This document shows positions 40,001 to 50,338 of a DNA stretch of 64,000 nt, in pieces. The DNA is taken from positions 36,159,534 to 36,223,533 of the forward strand of contig CM028330.1 of assembly GCA_016647705.1 (NCBI GenBank). The letters are read 5' to 3'. The position numbers were made by a program, and so were the translations under genes. Under the pieces are notes generated by a model. The model did no database searches, was not told the DNA's origin, and worked only from the letters and a program-made list of their open reading frames with translations. The DNA comes from Eucommia ulmoides. Its lineage: Eukaryota > Streptophyta > Magnoliopsida > Garryales > Eucommiaceae. Each line of letters opens with the position of its first letter. The first letter of the stretch is position 1.

Positions 40001-42644
40001 GCCCCATTGCAATCCCTACAGCCTCCTAATGATGAAGACTACCCTCGCTGAGCGGGTGACAGATACAATCCCCCCAATAAGATTAATCCTCCTATTCTCC
40101 CCCCCCCCCAAAAAAAATAAAAATAAAAAAAATGAGTGTTTTTTTATGTCTCTTTGGAGTCTTCTCAATCGAGGCAGCTTTAGGGAAGAGAAACATAAAA
40201 TAATTAGGGACGCAACTGTTGATGAGAGTAAGACTGTTCTATTAGTAATGTACTTCTAGCCAAATAGACTCGCGTTGAACCTCTCACCCATTGGCTCCCA
40301 AACCATTGTGGATTTGAATTTTTCTCCAAGGGAATGCCAAGGTAGGTAGGAGGGAAGTTGCCCAAGAACCCAATGGACCAACACAAAATTGCTGCCGAAA
40401 CACATATTTGCTGCCAACTTCCCCTACAGAAATGATTTCATCTCATCACAATAGGTTAACAGAAAAGGAGAATGTCATCAGCAAAAAATAGGTGAGGCCC
40501 AATAACATTCATGCTAGTATACCACCTAGCTCAAACCCACCCAAAAAACCAATCTCCATGGCTCTAGAGACCCAGGCATTGAGAACTGCCATGACAAGGA
40601 GAATTAAGCAAGGAGACAGCAGGTCACCTTGTCAAGATCCCGTGAACAGGACAAAAATCTTGCAGGAGAGCTGTTCAACTAGACCAAGAACTTAGATGCG
40701 GAGATGCACCATTCAATCCAAGTGCAACTAATGGCCACGAAACCCATTTTGCAGAGGATGAAAATGATAAATCCCCATTTAACATGGTCAAAGGCTCTTT
40801 TCAATGTCCAGTTTGCGAAGCACCCCCAAAATTTCATTCTTCAAACAATCATCCACTCAAGTCTACGTAAAACAATGTAGTTTTCTCGATTGAATAATAG
40901 AAATTGTTATTGTTACTAGGTGAGATGCGTCAGGTCTTTGGGTGCGAGGTCTGGAATTTTATTCTTTTCCCACATTTTACCCTTTTTGCAACACTTCTGC
41001 CTGGGTACTGTTCACAACCTTCATCATCTTTCATTTGATTGCTTTTGACCTTCACCACTACACCCTTGTCTTTTCCCCTTTGAATATGCAAACCTTAATA
41101 GTTTCTCATAATATTAGGTCTCAAAAACAAAGCTAAACCTTGAATTTCCAGTATTCCTATATCCAGTTCTGCTCTCAACTCGTATGAAAAAGGTCAAGTC
41201 TAGAGGGGCAAGATAAAACAGAACTTGGTACAGATGTATGTTTTGAAAGTTGAGGGGCACGTGGTCACATTTTTGCTGAGGTATTGTCAATTCGCTTACA
41301 AACAAATATGGGCTCATCTAAATTTAACCCGATTTTTCTTTCATAGTTCTGCTTTAAATTGAAAACAGAAAATCCCAGTCTGCATAAAGATGAAGAGAAG
41401 GTGGCCTTTACCAGAGTTCCTGTTCTTAAGTTTACATTTGCCCTGGCTGCCTAATCATTGGAACTATTCCGAAGAAGGAAGGACACATCATGATTTGAGT
41501 TGTAATTAGAATCCGGTATCTGAATATATACTCCAAGTGCAGTTTTCTGATTGTGTTTTTTTTTTATTAGGTTTGTAAAACAATATTAGTGCATGTTCAA
41601 TGGATCTTATTTCATGTTATAAGTTTAAGCAACACTGCATTAACTCAAAATTTATGTCCTTCATTAGAATAGTCTATCATAAAATTTTCAAATTAGGGGA
41701 AGAGGATGTTGGGCATTCCAGGAAGTAATTCTTCTGAAATCCCAGTGCGCTCGAGTCCGATTCACACTCAAGTCAAGTTTTCTTCTAAGATCAATAATAT
41801 GGTCTTTTTCAAATATAACCCGATTCACACTCAAGTCAAGTTTTCTTCTAAGATCAATAATATGGTCTTTTTCAAATATAACGTTGTATATATGTTTATA
41901 TGAATGTGTATATTCGACCACACAAGTACACCAGCTGCTCACATTTTTGATTATTGAATTTCTACATCCACTCCTTGAATCCCGAGTCCCCTCACCTGTA
42001 TTTGTCCTTCCTACTTGACCATATAGCCTCTTTAGACTACACATGCCGTAGTCACTGAGTTCTTTATTTTCTGGTTGCTGGATTTAATCTCATGAACAAA
42101 GGGAATCTGACTGAATTTTGAAATTTTGAGAATGAATGGAATGGAGCAATATTGTAAGCAATCTGTTATAGAGTATTTGATCATTTTGACGGTTAATGGT
42201 GATTTAGCACTCAAGCAATATATTGTTTCAAACAGTTCTAAAAGGGATAGTTTTGGGCCTTGTTTTGCAGGATACTTCTGAGAATATACAGGCTTATACA
42301 TATGTTTGGAGCGACAATTCTGATCCACACTTGTATGGAGAATGGGATTTTGAGGTAACTCGGTATCCTTTCTCAATAGTCTATACCTTTTCTGTATGAG
42401 TTTTTTTTGGGTTTAGTTGCTTTTCATTGTACTATCCTACGAAGCAACCTATAGTCATATGCCCAGCTAATATTTTTACCACTTCCATTCTTAATATTTT
42501 TTCTAGGAATGGAAACGAGTCCATATGGAAGATTTCATGAAGGTGACGATGGATTTTATGAATGGACTGGAGCATCCTGAATCAAGGACAAGAGTGGCGA
42601 CCTTTGAATCCTTCTATCAGGATAAAGGAGATGACAAGCCATGA
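18924..42644 (+). CDS. AIG2-like (gamma-glutamylcyclotransferase-like) protein, five exons
   Basis: I joined 18924-19042, 29363-29435, 31629-31721, 42271-42354 and 42507-42644. All introns are GT-AG and the frame is kept, giving 168 residues, a normal length for plant AIG2-like proteins. Residues 11-16 read FVYGSL, the nucleotide-like YGSL loop that defines the fold. Residues 77-82 read LDQFED, where E81 matches the catalytic Glu of the family, followed by YERR at 85-88. Residues 118-122 GEWDF and 124-129 EWKRVH match the plant AIG2 C-terminal half. The ATG at 18924 is chosen because it sits ten residues before YGSL, as in relatives. Members fold like gamma-glutamyl(amine) cyclotransferase. 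The plant prototype was found as avrRpt2-induced. The true substrate is unknown. No signal peptide or membrane segment is seen, so it is probably cytosolic. Confidence 0.9.
19043..20080. other. start of intron 1, AT-rich
   Basis: Intron sequence without recognised genes. Confidence 0.6.
20081..20165. repeat. dispersed repeat shared with 7560-7645
   Basis: A stretch of about 85 bases around CATATTCTTGGAAT and ACAGGTCCACATA occurs here and, in the same orientation, at about 7567-7640 next to the plastid insertion. The two are about 80-85% alike by eye. The family was not identified. Confidence 0.6.
20400..20990. repeat. degenerate GTTGATCACAACACCAGACGAGGGAGG repeats
   Basis: Several blocks repeat a theme of TGTTGA(T/C), then ACACCAGA, then a GAGGGAGG run. 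The last copies run into a (GGGA)n tract at about 20923-20945. It lies in intron 1 and is non-coding. Confidence 0.5.
20991..21637. other. intron 1 sequence
   Basis: No supported gene. The open frame at 21177-21452 has no recognisable family and is interrupted on both sides. I take it to be chance or old transposon sequence. Confidence 0.4.
21638..24040 (-). mobile_element. Ty1/copia remnant with 186-bp LTR, antisense in intron 1
   Basis: The 3' LTR is 21638-21823. On the minus strand it begins TGTAGAATTAG and ends TTCAACA, and is preceded by a purine tract. Internal sequence runs rightward to about 24040. It contains reverse-transcriptase blocks near 23180-22950 and RNase-H blocks (a QRLAGSLIYLSLTQPDISFAV-like region) near 22746-22354. 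A VTFHEDV-like region near 23990 marks the span upstream of RT. The 5' LTR is not seen and the element is truncated and broken in many places. It is a fossil of moderate to old age. Confidence 0.75.
24050..27960 (-). mobile_element. SIRE-like Ty1/copia remnant, antisense in intron 1
   Basis: The left end (about 24050-25340) is LTR-like, with a TATA-type word near 24690 on the minus strand. Internal remnants at about 25350-27480 read antisense. Integrase, GAG-pre-integrase and gag-end blocks lie in that order from left to right. The gag-end block at 27066-26860 and the segment near 26400 match the plus-strand element at 55316-64000, including GEKNLKLLL and SRFEN words. RT and RNase H appear to be missing. 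LTR-like sequence recurs at about 27490-27960. It is broken in many places. Confidence 0.65.
27961..29362. other. end of intron 1
   Basis: Mostly AT-rich sequence with no gene. A 15-base C run sits near 28416. At about 28697-28880 a TGTTGGAATTAAG start, followed after about 190 bases by a TTGGTAGCAGA primer-site-like word, suggests a small solo LTR, but this is weak. The intron ends in a 25-base T run and TAG. Confidence 0.4.
29336..29360 (+). repeat. 25-base T run serving as polypyrimidine tract
   Basis: An uninterrupted T run lies directly before the AG acceptor of exon 2, preceded by more C/T sequence. Homopolymers of this length are unstable, so length variants near this splice site are likely. 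Confidence 0.85.
29363..29435 (+). CDS. AIG2-like gene, exon 2
   Basis: It completes codon 40 and encodes up to residue 64, giving YHRFSVKGQVYPAISP at 40-55. This matches the Arabidopsis-type motif (F)(Q)RFRLKGRLYPCIVP that follows exon 1 in relatives. The donor is AAG|GTTTGT. Confidence 0.9.
29990..31190 (-). mobile_element. deleted Ty1/copia remnant, antisense in intron 2
   Basis: An LTR of about 180 bases (29990-30172) shares ...GAAACCCT-AT-ATAATGATAGAAATACCCTCTAAC with 31128-31183, so the two are its LTR remains. Between them, on the minus strand, is the end of RNase H (blocks near 30350-30240 and 30610-30570). Most of gag-pol is gone. A fragment of another LTR (30729-31100) lies inside. 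The LTRs resemble the one at 38077-38160. Confidence 0.65.
30729..31100 (-). mobile_element. SIRE-like copia LTR end, nested
   Basis: It starts TGTTGGCCCTGATTTGACTC, matching the reversed LTR ends at 54157 and 43009. A G-rich AGAGGGGGCGAATTGGG stretch follows it, as in those copies. It is non-coding and sits inside the intron 2 copia remnant. Confidence 0.6.
31629..31721 (+). CDS. AIG2-like gene, exon 3
   Basis: It encodes residues 65-95: VFFEVTDLELHILDQFEDIE, followed by YERRSVDVLLM. It holds the catalytic Glu candidate E81. It is flanked by TTGCAG and GTACGC and is in phase 0 on both sides. Confidence 0.92.
31722..32496. other. start of intron 3
   Basis: No supported gene. Sequence from about 32150 may be more of the copia remnant that reappears at 36349, but that is uncertain. 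Confidence 0.35.
32502..36343 (-). mobile_element. Ale/Retrofit-type Ty1/copia, internally deleted, antisense in intron 3
   Basis: LTRs of about 205 bases lie at 32502-32706 and at 35151-36343, the latter split by a hAT insertion. The element is flanked by the 5-bp duplication ATAAC (32497-32501 and 36344-36348). On the minus strand, protease/GAG-pre-integrase blocks lie at about 34795-34229, integrase at 34219-33600 and RNase H at 33402-32725. The RT region is mostly lost. A TAGTATCAGCC primer-site-like motif adjoins the right LTR. The LTRs differ at about 6% of sites by eye, which at commonly used plant rates suggests a few million years. It has several breaks. Confidence 0.85.
35192..36169. 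mobile_element. non-autonomous hAT element, 978 bp, inside the copia LTR
   Basis: A perfect 12-base inverted end, TAGGGGTGTTCA and its complement, is flanked by a perfect 8-bp duplication, CATAGAAT (35184-35191 and 36170-36177). The sister LTR at 32502 has the same sequence without the insertion, so the window carries its own empty site. The subterminal regions are dense in AACCG motifs and there is no transposase. The middle is GC-rich (CGATCGCA-type sequence around 35460-35820) and could be captured host DNA. Confidence 0.92.
36349..38160 (-). mobile_element. Ty1/copia remnant with gag and 5' LTR, antisense in intron 3
   Basis: A TGGTATCCAGAGC primer-site-like motif reads on the minus strand at about 38061-38075, next to an LTR starting at 38077. 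Gag-like sequence (Gly/Arg-rich tail near 37350-37200) runs leftward. A segment of about 430 bases is duplicated within it (near 36585 and 37015). Most of pol is missing, and the Ale element abuts or interrupts its left side. The LTR resembles that at 29990. It is old and broken. Confidence 0.6.
38190..38600 (+). mobile_element. LTR-like fragment
   Basis: The sequence running from about 38395 (ATGGATTGTAATGGTTTGATC) through GATCTTCACC, TAGGCAAGAGATC and ACTATAAATCGC resembles the transcribed part of SIRE-type copia LTRs on the + strand. No partner or internal sequence was found. Confidence 0.35.
39186..40018. mobile_element. hAT-like non-autonomous element with duplicated left part
   Basis: The left end TGGGGATGGCAACGG recurs 403 bases later as TAGGGATGGTAACGG (39589). 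A matching right end (CCATTGCAATCCCTA) closes at 40018. AACCG-type motifs lie near each end. The internal tandem duplication has a period of about 402 bases (units near 39131-39532 and 39533-39960). No flanking 8-bp duplication was found, so this call rests on the ends alone. Confidence 0.5.
40204..40900 (-). mobile_element. L1-type LINE reverse-transcriptase fragment
   Basis: On the minus strand, in disrupted frames, the remains include QGD(L)LSPCL, an LNAWVSRAME-like segment and, farther downstream (40350-40300), an LGIPLEKN-like block. These sit in the order found in plant L1 reverse transcriptases. The catalytic FADD-type region near 40480 is degraded. The 5' part, endonuclease and 3' tail were not found. 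The fragment is antisense in intron 3. Confidence 0.65.
41758..41882. repeat. 63-bp tandem dimer
   Basis: Two consecutive copies of a 63-base unit starting CGATTCACACTCAAG are identical or nearly so, which suggests a recent duplication in intron 3. The unit is a multiple of three, so frames run through it, but there is no evidence that it is coding. Confidence 0.9.
42271..42354 (+). CDS. AIG2-like gene, exon 4
   Basis: It encodes residues 96-123, including YVWSD and GEWDFE. The acceptor is TTTGCAG and the donor is GAG|GTAACT, phase 0. It is separated from exon 5 by a 152-base intron, the only short one in the gene. Confidence 0.92.
42507..42644 (+). CDS. AIG2-like gene, exon 5 and stop
   Basis: It encodes residues 124-168 (EWKRVHMEDFMKVTMDF and on) and a TGA at 42642-42644. 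The acceptor is TTCTAG. The last 20 or so residues are charged and variable, as in other family members. Confidence 0.92.
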   Translation, partial: EWKRVHMEDFMKVTMDFMNGLEHPESRTRVATFESFYQDKGDDKP

Positions 42645-43008
42645 TATTGTTATTCATTTCCCAATAAGGTTGCCCGTGTAATAAGAGAATTCATAATTTG
42701 CCTCAGTAAGAACAGGTTCCACCACTCAGCATGTTGTCTTGGCTGACTCCTGCATAATGCCCTCCCCCCACCCCCTCCCTTCTAATTTGCATATCTATTA
42801 TAACAATTTCCATAAGACCATTCTAACTCTGGTAGCAGCATGGTTCTTTCTTTCTACCATCTGCAGATCCTTTTTGCACCTGGGTAAGATCATGCTGTTT
42901 CTTTTTTTCCCTACACGTTAAACAATGGCTTTACACACCAATTTGGGAAGAGAACTGGCCTCCTCTCCCCAAAAAAACTTTGGTTAAATTATTTGTTACA
43001 TTATTTGT
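42645..43008 (+). other. probable 3' UTR and downstream spacer
   Basis: An AATAAGG word at 42663-42669, 19 bases after the stop, and GTAATAAG near 42678 are weak poly(A)-type signals. No canonical AATAAA was found. The spacer runs into a reversed copia LTR at 43009. Confidence 0.35.
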
Positions 43009-43690
43009 GTTGGCCCAAAGGTCTAACGCAACAACGGAAGTAAATTGGGTGGTTTTAAAAAAATTAATCAAATACTTAATTTTTAGTCAATTTTATTTGA
43101 TTAAGCACGGAAGCGATATTTTTACACACAAACAGATAAACATACTTTACACCAGAAATTTTATAGTAGTTTGGCAAGTTACTTTTGTCTACGTTTACTC
43201 CTTTGTGCTTACGTAGAAAATTAATCTGCTAAATTCTGATTCTCCTCCCGCGTGAATCAAGCGCATACAATCCCGTTTGAATAAATTCTCTTTATGCTTC
43301 AACAAACTCTAACTTATACCAAGTACGTTTAGGTTTGAGATACAACCTCACAAAAATACAAATTTTTTTTTCCTCGCTAGGAAATTCTACCAACATTTAC
43401 AAAGAATAAACTCAATGATTAGCCCGAACTAGGTGATAGAAGTGTGCACGATTCACAAGATAATCAATTTAAGCAATCGTGTAATATAGATTTGGATTTA
43501 AGCATAGTGGAACACATAATTGAATATACTGGATATTTCAAATCGTTTTTTAACCTAGGTATTAATTTTCAAAATAAAGATCAATGAGTTTTTTAGAAAT
43601 CAATTTCCTTGGATTCAAAGTTTGATTTCAAGAATAAGCTCAAGATTTAATCACAATAAGATTTCAAATAAACACATCATAGATCTAGAA
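43009..43690 (-). mobile_element. SIRE-like copia LTR fragment
   Basis: It begins TGTTGGCCCAAAGGTCTAAC in the genome direction, the reversed LTR terminus also seen at 54157 and 30729, followed by the same AAATTGGGT word. It is truncated at the right, where Tat/Ogre sequence begins. Confidence 0.6.
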
Positions 43691-46600
43691 CACCATTTAA
43701 TTGAATGCTAGGTGGTGACTTCATTTTTCAAAGAAATCTTGGCCCAAAGAAACGTTTTCAACATATTTTATTCTTCGTGCATATTTAATTTAGCATGTAT
43801 AAGGGGGTGTGAGTGCGTTTATTTCTTGCATGTTTCCTGCTTCACACCTTCCTTTTATTCCCTGCATTTATTTCCTATATTTTCTTTACCACATTTATTT
43901 TACTCTGTATATTTTTGCATTTTTATTTTCTGTAAGCTCTCTCCAAGTCACGAGCACCACATGTCATTTTGCATATATTATGAGAAACCCAAAGTCGTGG
44001 ACCTCATTAAGAGGCTGACAGTAAGGGTTGAAATCGTGCGATATCATCACGCCGATCTAAGCCTCGAAACCCTGTAGGATTAGAAAGATGAGTCAGTAGG
44101 AGTTAAGCTGCGTGGTTTATCTGATAGGATCGGTTTCGAAACTCGTCTCGCTCGGATTACCAACCAATGATGGATGTTCTCCTAGGGAGGACGCTAGAAG
44201 TTTGAAGATTTGGGAACTGAACCTTTTTAGGATGCATTATTAAAGAAGTCGTGAAGCTCATATAGTGACTCATGATAGAATGATACCCAAAATCCTTATG
44301 CATTAGGACACTATTTTGGACAGAGATAGTTTACCTTACTTTATATACTTTCTATTCATATATATTTTGCCTTGAAACCATACAAAGGAAATCCCTAAGT
44401 AAAGAACGAAATAACCAACATAGGAAATTTCATTCTCCGTCACTTTTATAAGCTTGTTCAAAGTCAAAAATCTTTTCCAAACATGACTATTAAGCAAGCC
44501 AAGTGAGGGATAATGAAAATCCTTGTTTTGACTATACGACACTATTAGAATCAGGAATTCCATTTTGTTTGAATTCAGGCCTTGCTTTAGTTTGAGGTCG
44601 ATAGTGGTAAATACTTGAGATGAGATTTCCATTAATCCAAAGGAAAGTGTCATCAAGTCTGTTTAAATTCAAGAAAGGGTTCCTCGCCTATGGGGTAGTC
44701 ATGTCAAAATTCGATATGGTTGTTATCTATAAAATTTGGGAATAGAAATCTTGTTTCAACTGAGTCATGATCAAACCCGAATGCTTTCATAAACTGATAT
44801 TGACACAATTTCCTCTCACCGATTCACACTCGTGCCCAAGCATGACAACCCATCCAAATGAAAGACATTGGAGAATGATCGTGTGAACCCAACGGGGCAT
44901 CCCAACTAAGAGAGGACGTAGTTTCGTTGAAAGAATTTGTTGGTCAGAGAATAGAACTTCTACATCAACTCCGTCAGTCTCAGCAAAACCCCGTAGCCTT
45001 AGTCTCAATCCAGTGTTACAAGAACAAGGTGGGGCTTATATTTACAATAAAGCATTGGTTGTCCAACTTTTCCAATAATCGTTAGTTGGACCAGCCACTC
45101 ATTGGTATGCAACCGTAGAGCAAGAGAAATTTAAGACGTTCCTTGACATAGTTAGGATATTTTGTGAACAGTACGACTACAATCGGGAAATGTCACCCGA
45201 TAAAATTTATCTCCAAACATTGACTAGACAAAAAGTGAAAGCTTATGAGAATTTGCCATCCGTTGGAGAGACAGAGTAACACAAGTAATGCTGCCAATAA
45301 AAGAATCAGAAATGGTCCAAATGTTCGTCCTAACCCAGCCTCACCCTTACTATGAACCTTCTCAACACGCTGAATGGTTTATTTTCTGACATAATACTTC
45401 GGGGAGAGTACGGGGAGGAAGGCATCAAAACGAGTAGAATACAAAATCCAACTGATAGTGAGGTAAAAAAATCAATGTCTCCGAGGAAGGAAAATCCTGA
45501 GGTATCAATGGTTGCCCAAGGTAAAAAAAACGAGCAGAATATCCAACCTCAATACAATTATCAGTACTCTAACTTCCCGATATACCAGGACCAGGCCCTA
45601 GAGAATCAAGAGCTTTCCCGTTTTGCACGATTTCATGCACCGATATACAATCCCTACCCATTTTTAATTCCCTACAAAGCTCCACCGCCATCTACCCCAA
45701 TCCCCTTTAACTACAACCAAAACCCTCGAAATTCCAGACCCAACTGCTAGCGGGCACCATACCGACAACTGTTACAACCTGAGGCACCAGATAGAAGATC
45801 TCGTACAAGCAAATGCAATATGCTACTCAAAGGAAGGGGAGACAACTCAACCAAATTGTCAACAAAATCCACTACCAAAACATGTCAACCCAACTCCAAC
45901 TGTCAACATGATTGGGCGAGACTGGGAAAGCAATCCTAAGAACAACATCAAAATAAAGTTTCCATATATATATATATATATATATATATTGTTAAGATTA
46001 AGCTAGTGGGGGTGAGAATAGGATGATCAGTGTATAAATTGAATTAGAAATGAATTGTGAATTTCATGATTTTATGTATATATTTTGGATGTTCTTTTAG
46101 AATTTTGGTTCGGATTTCGGTTTTGAATTTCAGGTAGAATTTCTAACTCTTTTGATATGTGTATTTAATTTATTTATTCTGAGATTCATATTATTATTGT
46201 CGTTGAATTTTAACTGTTAAATTTCACAAAATAGTTATGCTTATGTGAAAATTATGTAGAATTCATGCCTATGTGTTTTATTTATCGTATTAATTAAATG
46301 CACATATTAGAGGGGTTAGAGTTCTACTGAGCGTTGACTCACAACCCCACAAGTTTGATTGTAGGGCCAGTGAAAACGAAACGACGATAAGAATCTTATT
46401 TGGATTTCTATTAAATTCGTAATAGTCGTATTTACTGTTTACAATTACCGTGAGCGAACCGACACGGAATTAGAAATTTGGAATAGTTGTAATTGTGGTG
46501 GCTAGAATTTTGTAATTATATATATATATATATACAATTGAATTTAGAATTTATTTGCTAATAATTTATTTTTAGAACTTTATTATTGATTACTAAAATC

Positions 46601-46988
46601 CATTACAAAAATTTGAGAATAATGTCTCAGTTTGAATTATCCTAGTGATAATTCAAACTCTGTTAATTTTATAATGATAATTTATTTTTATAATTTTATA
46701 GAGTTATCGGTTTTAATAATTTATTATTAAAATTGATGATGTTATAAAATAATGATAATTACATTATGAAATTACATTGGGACTATATTTAAATTTCTAT
46801 TTAATTTGTAATAGTTGTATTTATTATTTACGATATGTAAAATCGATGCGATAATTGGATAATTATAATTATCATAGTAGTTTGTAAAATTTCTCGGATT
46901 TATGAGTAATAAAATATTAGTCGCCCGATTCTAGTGTTAATTCTCCATAGGGAGAAATCGCGTGACGGTCCTGAAAAACCTGGTCGTT

Positions 46989-49972
46989 ACAACTGGTATT
47001 AGAACGGGTTTGCAACCACCCTAAGTTTGGGTTATGGTACCCATTACTCATAATAAGTGAGATAATACTTTAAAAGAAAATCGTATAATTCATTAATTGA
47101 AAAAAAAAAAAAAAGACTCCAAAAAATAATAATAATAATAATAAATAAATAAAATAAAAACTCACCTGTGTGCAATCATGATAAGTTGTAATTAAAATCC
47201 GTGCCAACTGCTCAAGCACTTGCCAAAATGCTCCAGATTACAACAATATAGTGTAAGAACATATGTGAGAATCTCAATACAAATGCACCCTAACTGATGT
47301 TTGCATGTGTTCCTAATGAACATAATATGTTCGGATTTTCATCTTGATCGACTAGTATTTCAAACGTGTTCATGTAATTATCTTTTCACTGAAATATTAA
47401 ACATGAGACATAACCTTTCAATCTCTTGACGGATTGCTCGTAAATTTCTCTATATGTTGACTAAAGTGCCTTCTACCCACAAGTAACTCCAATGATAAAC
47501 CCTTCAAAGCTTATGTTTTTATTCTCTAACCATAAGATCCACAACCCCAGGTCAACTAGAATTCAACCACTAAAACCTTAGCTTTTACTAGCAACGCATA
47601 CTTACAGCATGTCACTTCCCATCCAGTCTCCATTTCCTTTTGTTTTCTTATTTACTAATTCTTGCAACGATGAAGCTCTAGTTTCACCATGTAATCCTTA
47701 GACCGTTTACAAATGAATGTAATTTTTTTTCCTGTTGTACGCATATATATTAAAACTTGAAATATCAGTATTCCCATTACATTGACCTCATTGTTGTAAA
47801 ACCATTGCTACAAGTAATACACACCTACTACCTTTTACATGATAATCTCTGTAACTGGCATAGAGAGTGTGTCCAGCCAAATGTCTCTACGACATCTATG
47901 CAATCTAAATAAAGGTAAGCACTTCTACCTAAAAAAGACCAACTTGTTAAAGCACTTATTTGATTGCAACTTTTACTAGCCAAGGAAATGAAGTCTTTTT
48001 TTTTTTTTTTTTTTTTTTTCTGGAATAAATTTTTATCTATCATCTATAATACTCCCGCATGACAACTATGAAAACTTGTATAAACAGAAAAATAGGAATA
48101 GAACACACACACGCGTGCACAAAAAAAAAAAACAAACCTTTGTTTGCTTTGCCTCAACTAATGGAATAATTATGGTGTGATATGTTAAGTCTACATGAAT
48201 AAAAGATGTACTATGGTGCTTATACATATTTGAAAGGATTGGGGTTTGGTCCATATTTGCATGTATTGATGTATCTGCCATGTATTTTTTTTGGTGGTTT
48301 GACACTTTGCTATGTGTTGTTACCATTATTTCACTTTGGTCCCTACAAGTTTCAAATTGAACATACTAACATTTTAGGTGACGTTTGATTAATACAACTT
48401 ACCAATAATAAGTTAAATAAGTCTTGATAAGTGCCGTGTTAGCCGTGGACCATAGGAATTATCGTTGAATTTGAAGTATTAATTCAAAGGTGTTGACTGT
48501 CTTCTATATAAATTGTCAGATTACATTTTTGTATTAAATTGAGGGAAAAAAAGTGTTGATAAAATGGATAATTTTATGGTGGTTAATGGATTAAGTAAAT
48601 TTTTAAGTTTAGAGATTGATTTTTATTATCCTGCTATGCCATAACTGTCTTCTCGTCATAAAGGTATGTCCTGTGAGATGTGGATATATGTTATTACCTA
48701 TCAGACAAGTCCTGTATGGTGGATATATTTTTACCTGTTAGATAAGTCCTACATGGTGGATATATGTTGTTATCTGTCAACAAGTCCTGCAAGGTGGTTG
48801 CTTTTACCATTGGAGATATTGAATGACCCTAATACTGATAGCCATCTTAGATAGCACAATTGTGTAGGTCATGGTACGATCATAACTCCCGATCATGAGG
48901 TGAAATGATCCTATGGCTAATAGAGAAATATGTGTGCGGTATTTTTATTTTATATCAAAATAATTTGGTTGGTGAATTTAAATGTATTATTTTATTGCAA
49001 TGGTAGCGGTGGAATTTTATTTTGGATCTGTGTGTGGTTATATTTATATTATATTTTGGAAAGTAGTGTTTGATAAATATACTTGATTCATAAATTATTT
49101 TTATATTATGAGGATCGTACACCGATAAAGTGAGTGTCGTGTATTTTATGTAAATTTTTAAATTATATTTTCGTACTAAAATGTGAAGAAAAAAAAAAGA
49201 GTTTATTAAAATGGATTATTCTATAACGTTACGCGAATCAAGTAAATTTTTAAATGTGGAAAGTAGTTTTTATTATCTGACTATGCCATAGTTGTCTTCT
49301 CGTTAAGAAGACATGTCCTGCGAGATGTGGATATATGTTGCTACCTGTCAGGCATGTCCTGCAGGGTGGTTATATGTTGTTACCTGTCAGACAAGTCCTG
49401 CAGGGTGGTTGCTCCAACCATTGGAGATATTAAATGGCCCTGACACTGATAGTCACTTTGGATGGCACAGATGGACAAGTTATAGTATATTTATAAACTC
49501 TTGATCGTGAGGTAAACGATCTTATGACTGACAAAAAAATATATTATTTTATTGTATACAAAGTGAGTTGACCAGTTGATTTAAATTTGGTTGTTCTGTT
49601 ACGATGATATTTTTGTGGGGGTTTGGATACTGCCTAGTGTGGTTATATTTGATTGAAAAATGGATCTTGATAAAAATACTTGATCCATAAAATATTTTTA
49701 TATTATGAAGACAGTGCACCGGTAAAATATTTAGATAGATATTAGTCCACTACTAACGATAGGTAGGATCAGAGTATAGAATGGTTCTTGATATTTCCTC
49801 AGGAAATTTTATATAGATATCATTGCTATTCTCATCGGAATAGAGCAGCGGGAGCGTGGTGATAACTTTCAGTTATTTAATCGAGAGTGACTAACATGAC
49901 AGTGCAATGTGATTCTAAATTTTTTTTACTTGAACGAAATTTCGAAGATGAAATTTATTTAAGGGGGTAGAT
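46989..49972. other. internal non-coding region of the chromovirus-like remnant
   Basis: No gag-pol is seen. The left half (about 47160-48060) looks like unrelated sequence, with a T run at 47998-48019 that may mark a retroposed insertion. The right half holds a 648-bp tandem pair. Confidence 0.5.
48530..49740. repeat. 648-bp tandem pair, each with an internal minisatellite of about 40 bp
   Basis: The GTCCTG word at 48667 recurs at 49315 with matching flanks on both sides. Inside each copy a unit of about 40 bases (AGTCCTGCA-GGTGG-TATATGTTGTTACCTGTCAGAC) is repeated four and three times. Both copies carry an open frame beginning MSCEMWIYV, which reflects the repeat and probably not a gene. 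Confidence 0.75.
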
Positions 49973-50305
49973 TGTAATACCCAAAAAATTATATTTTTGA
50001 AATTATTATTTTATATAAGTTTAATATTTTTAAGGACGATTTTGTGAATTTGTGGTATAAATATATACTTAATAATTTTTGGAGTTAAATATTAAATTTA
50101 TATTTTTAAAAATATTATTTTATATAAGTTTAATATTTTTCGGTTGTTTTGTATGTTATGGAAATTTATAATAAATATTTGATAATTTTTGGGGAGATAA
50201 GTGTAATTATTGGATTTAATATGAATTACTTTATAATTATGGGTGTTAAATATAATTTTTAAAATTCTTAACTATTAAGGAACTGTTTGTGCCCTAAAAT
50301 TAAAG

Positions 50306-50338
<33 letters not shown>

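Noticed and set aside
41688-42044. Frames on both strands with internal amino-acid repeats
   Set aside because: The repetition comes from the 63-bp tandem dimer. There is no start context, homology or splice support, and the region is within intron 3.
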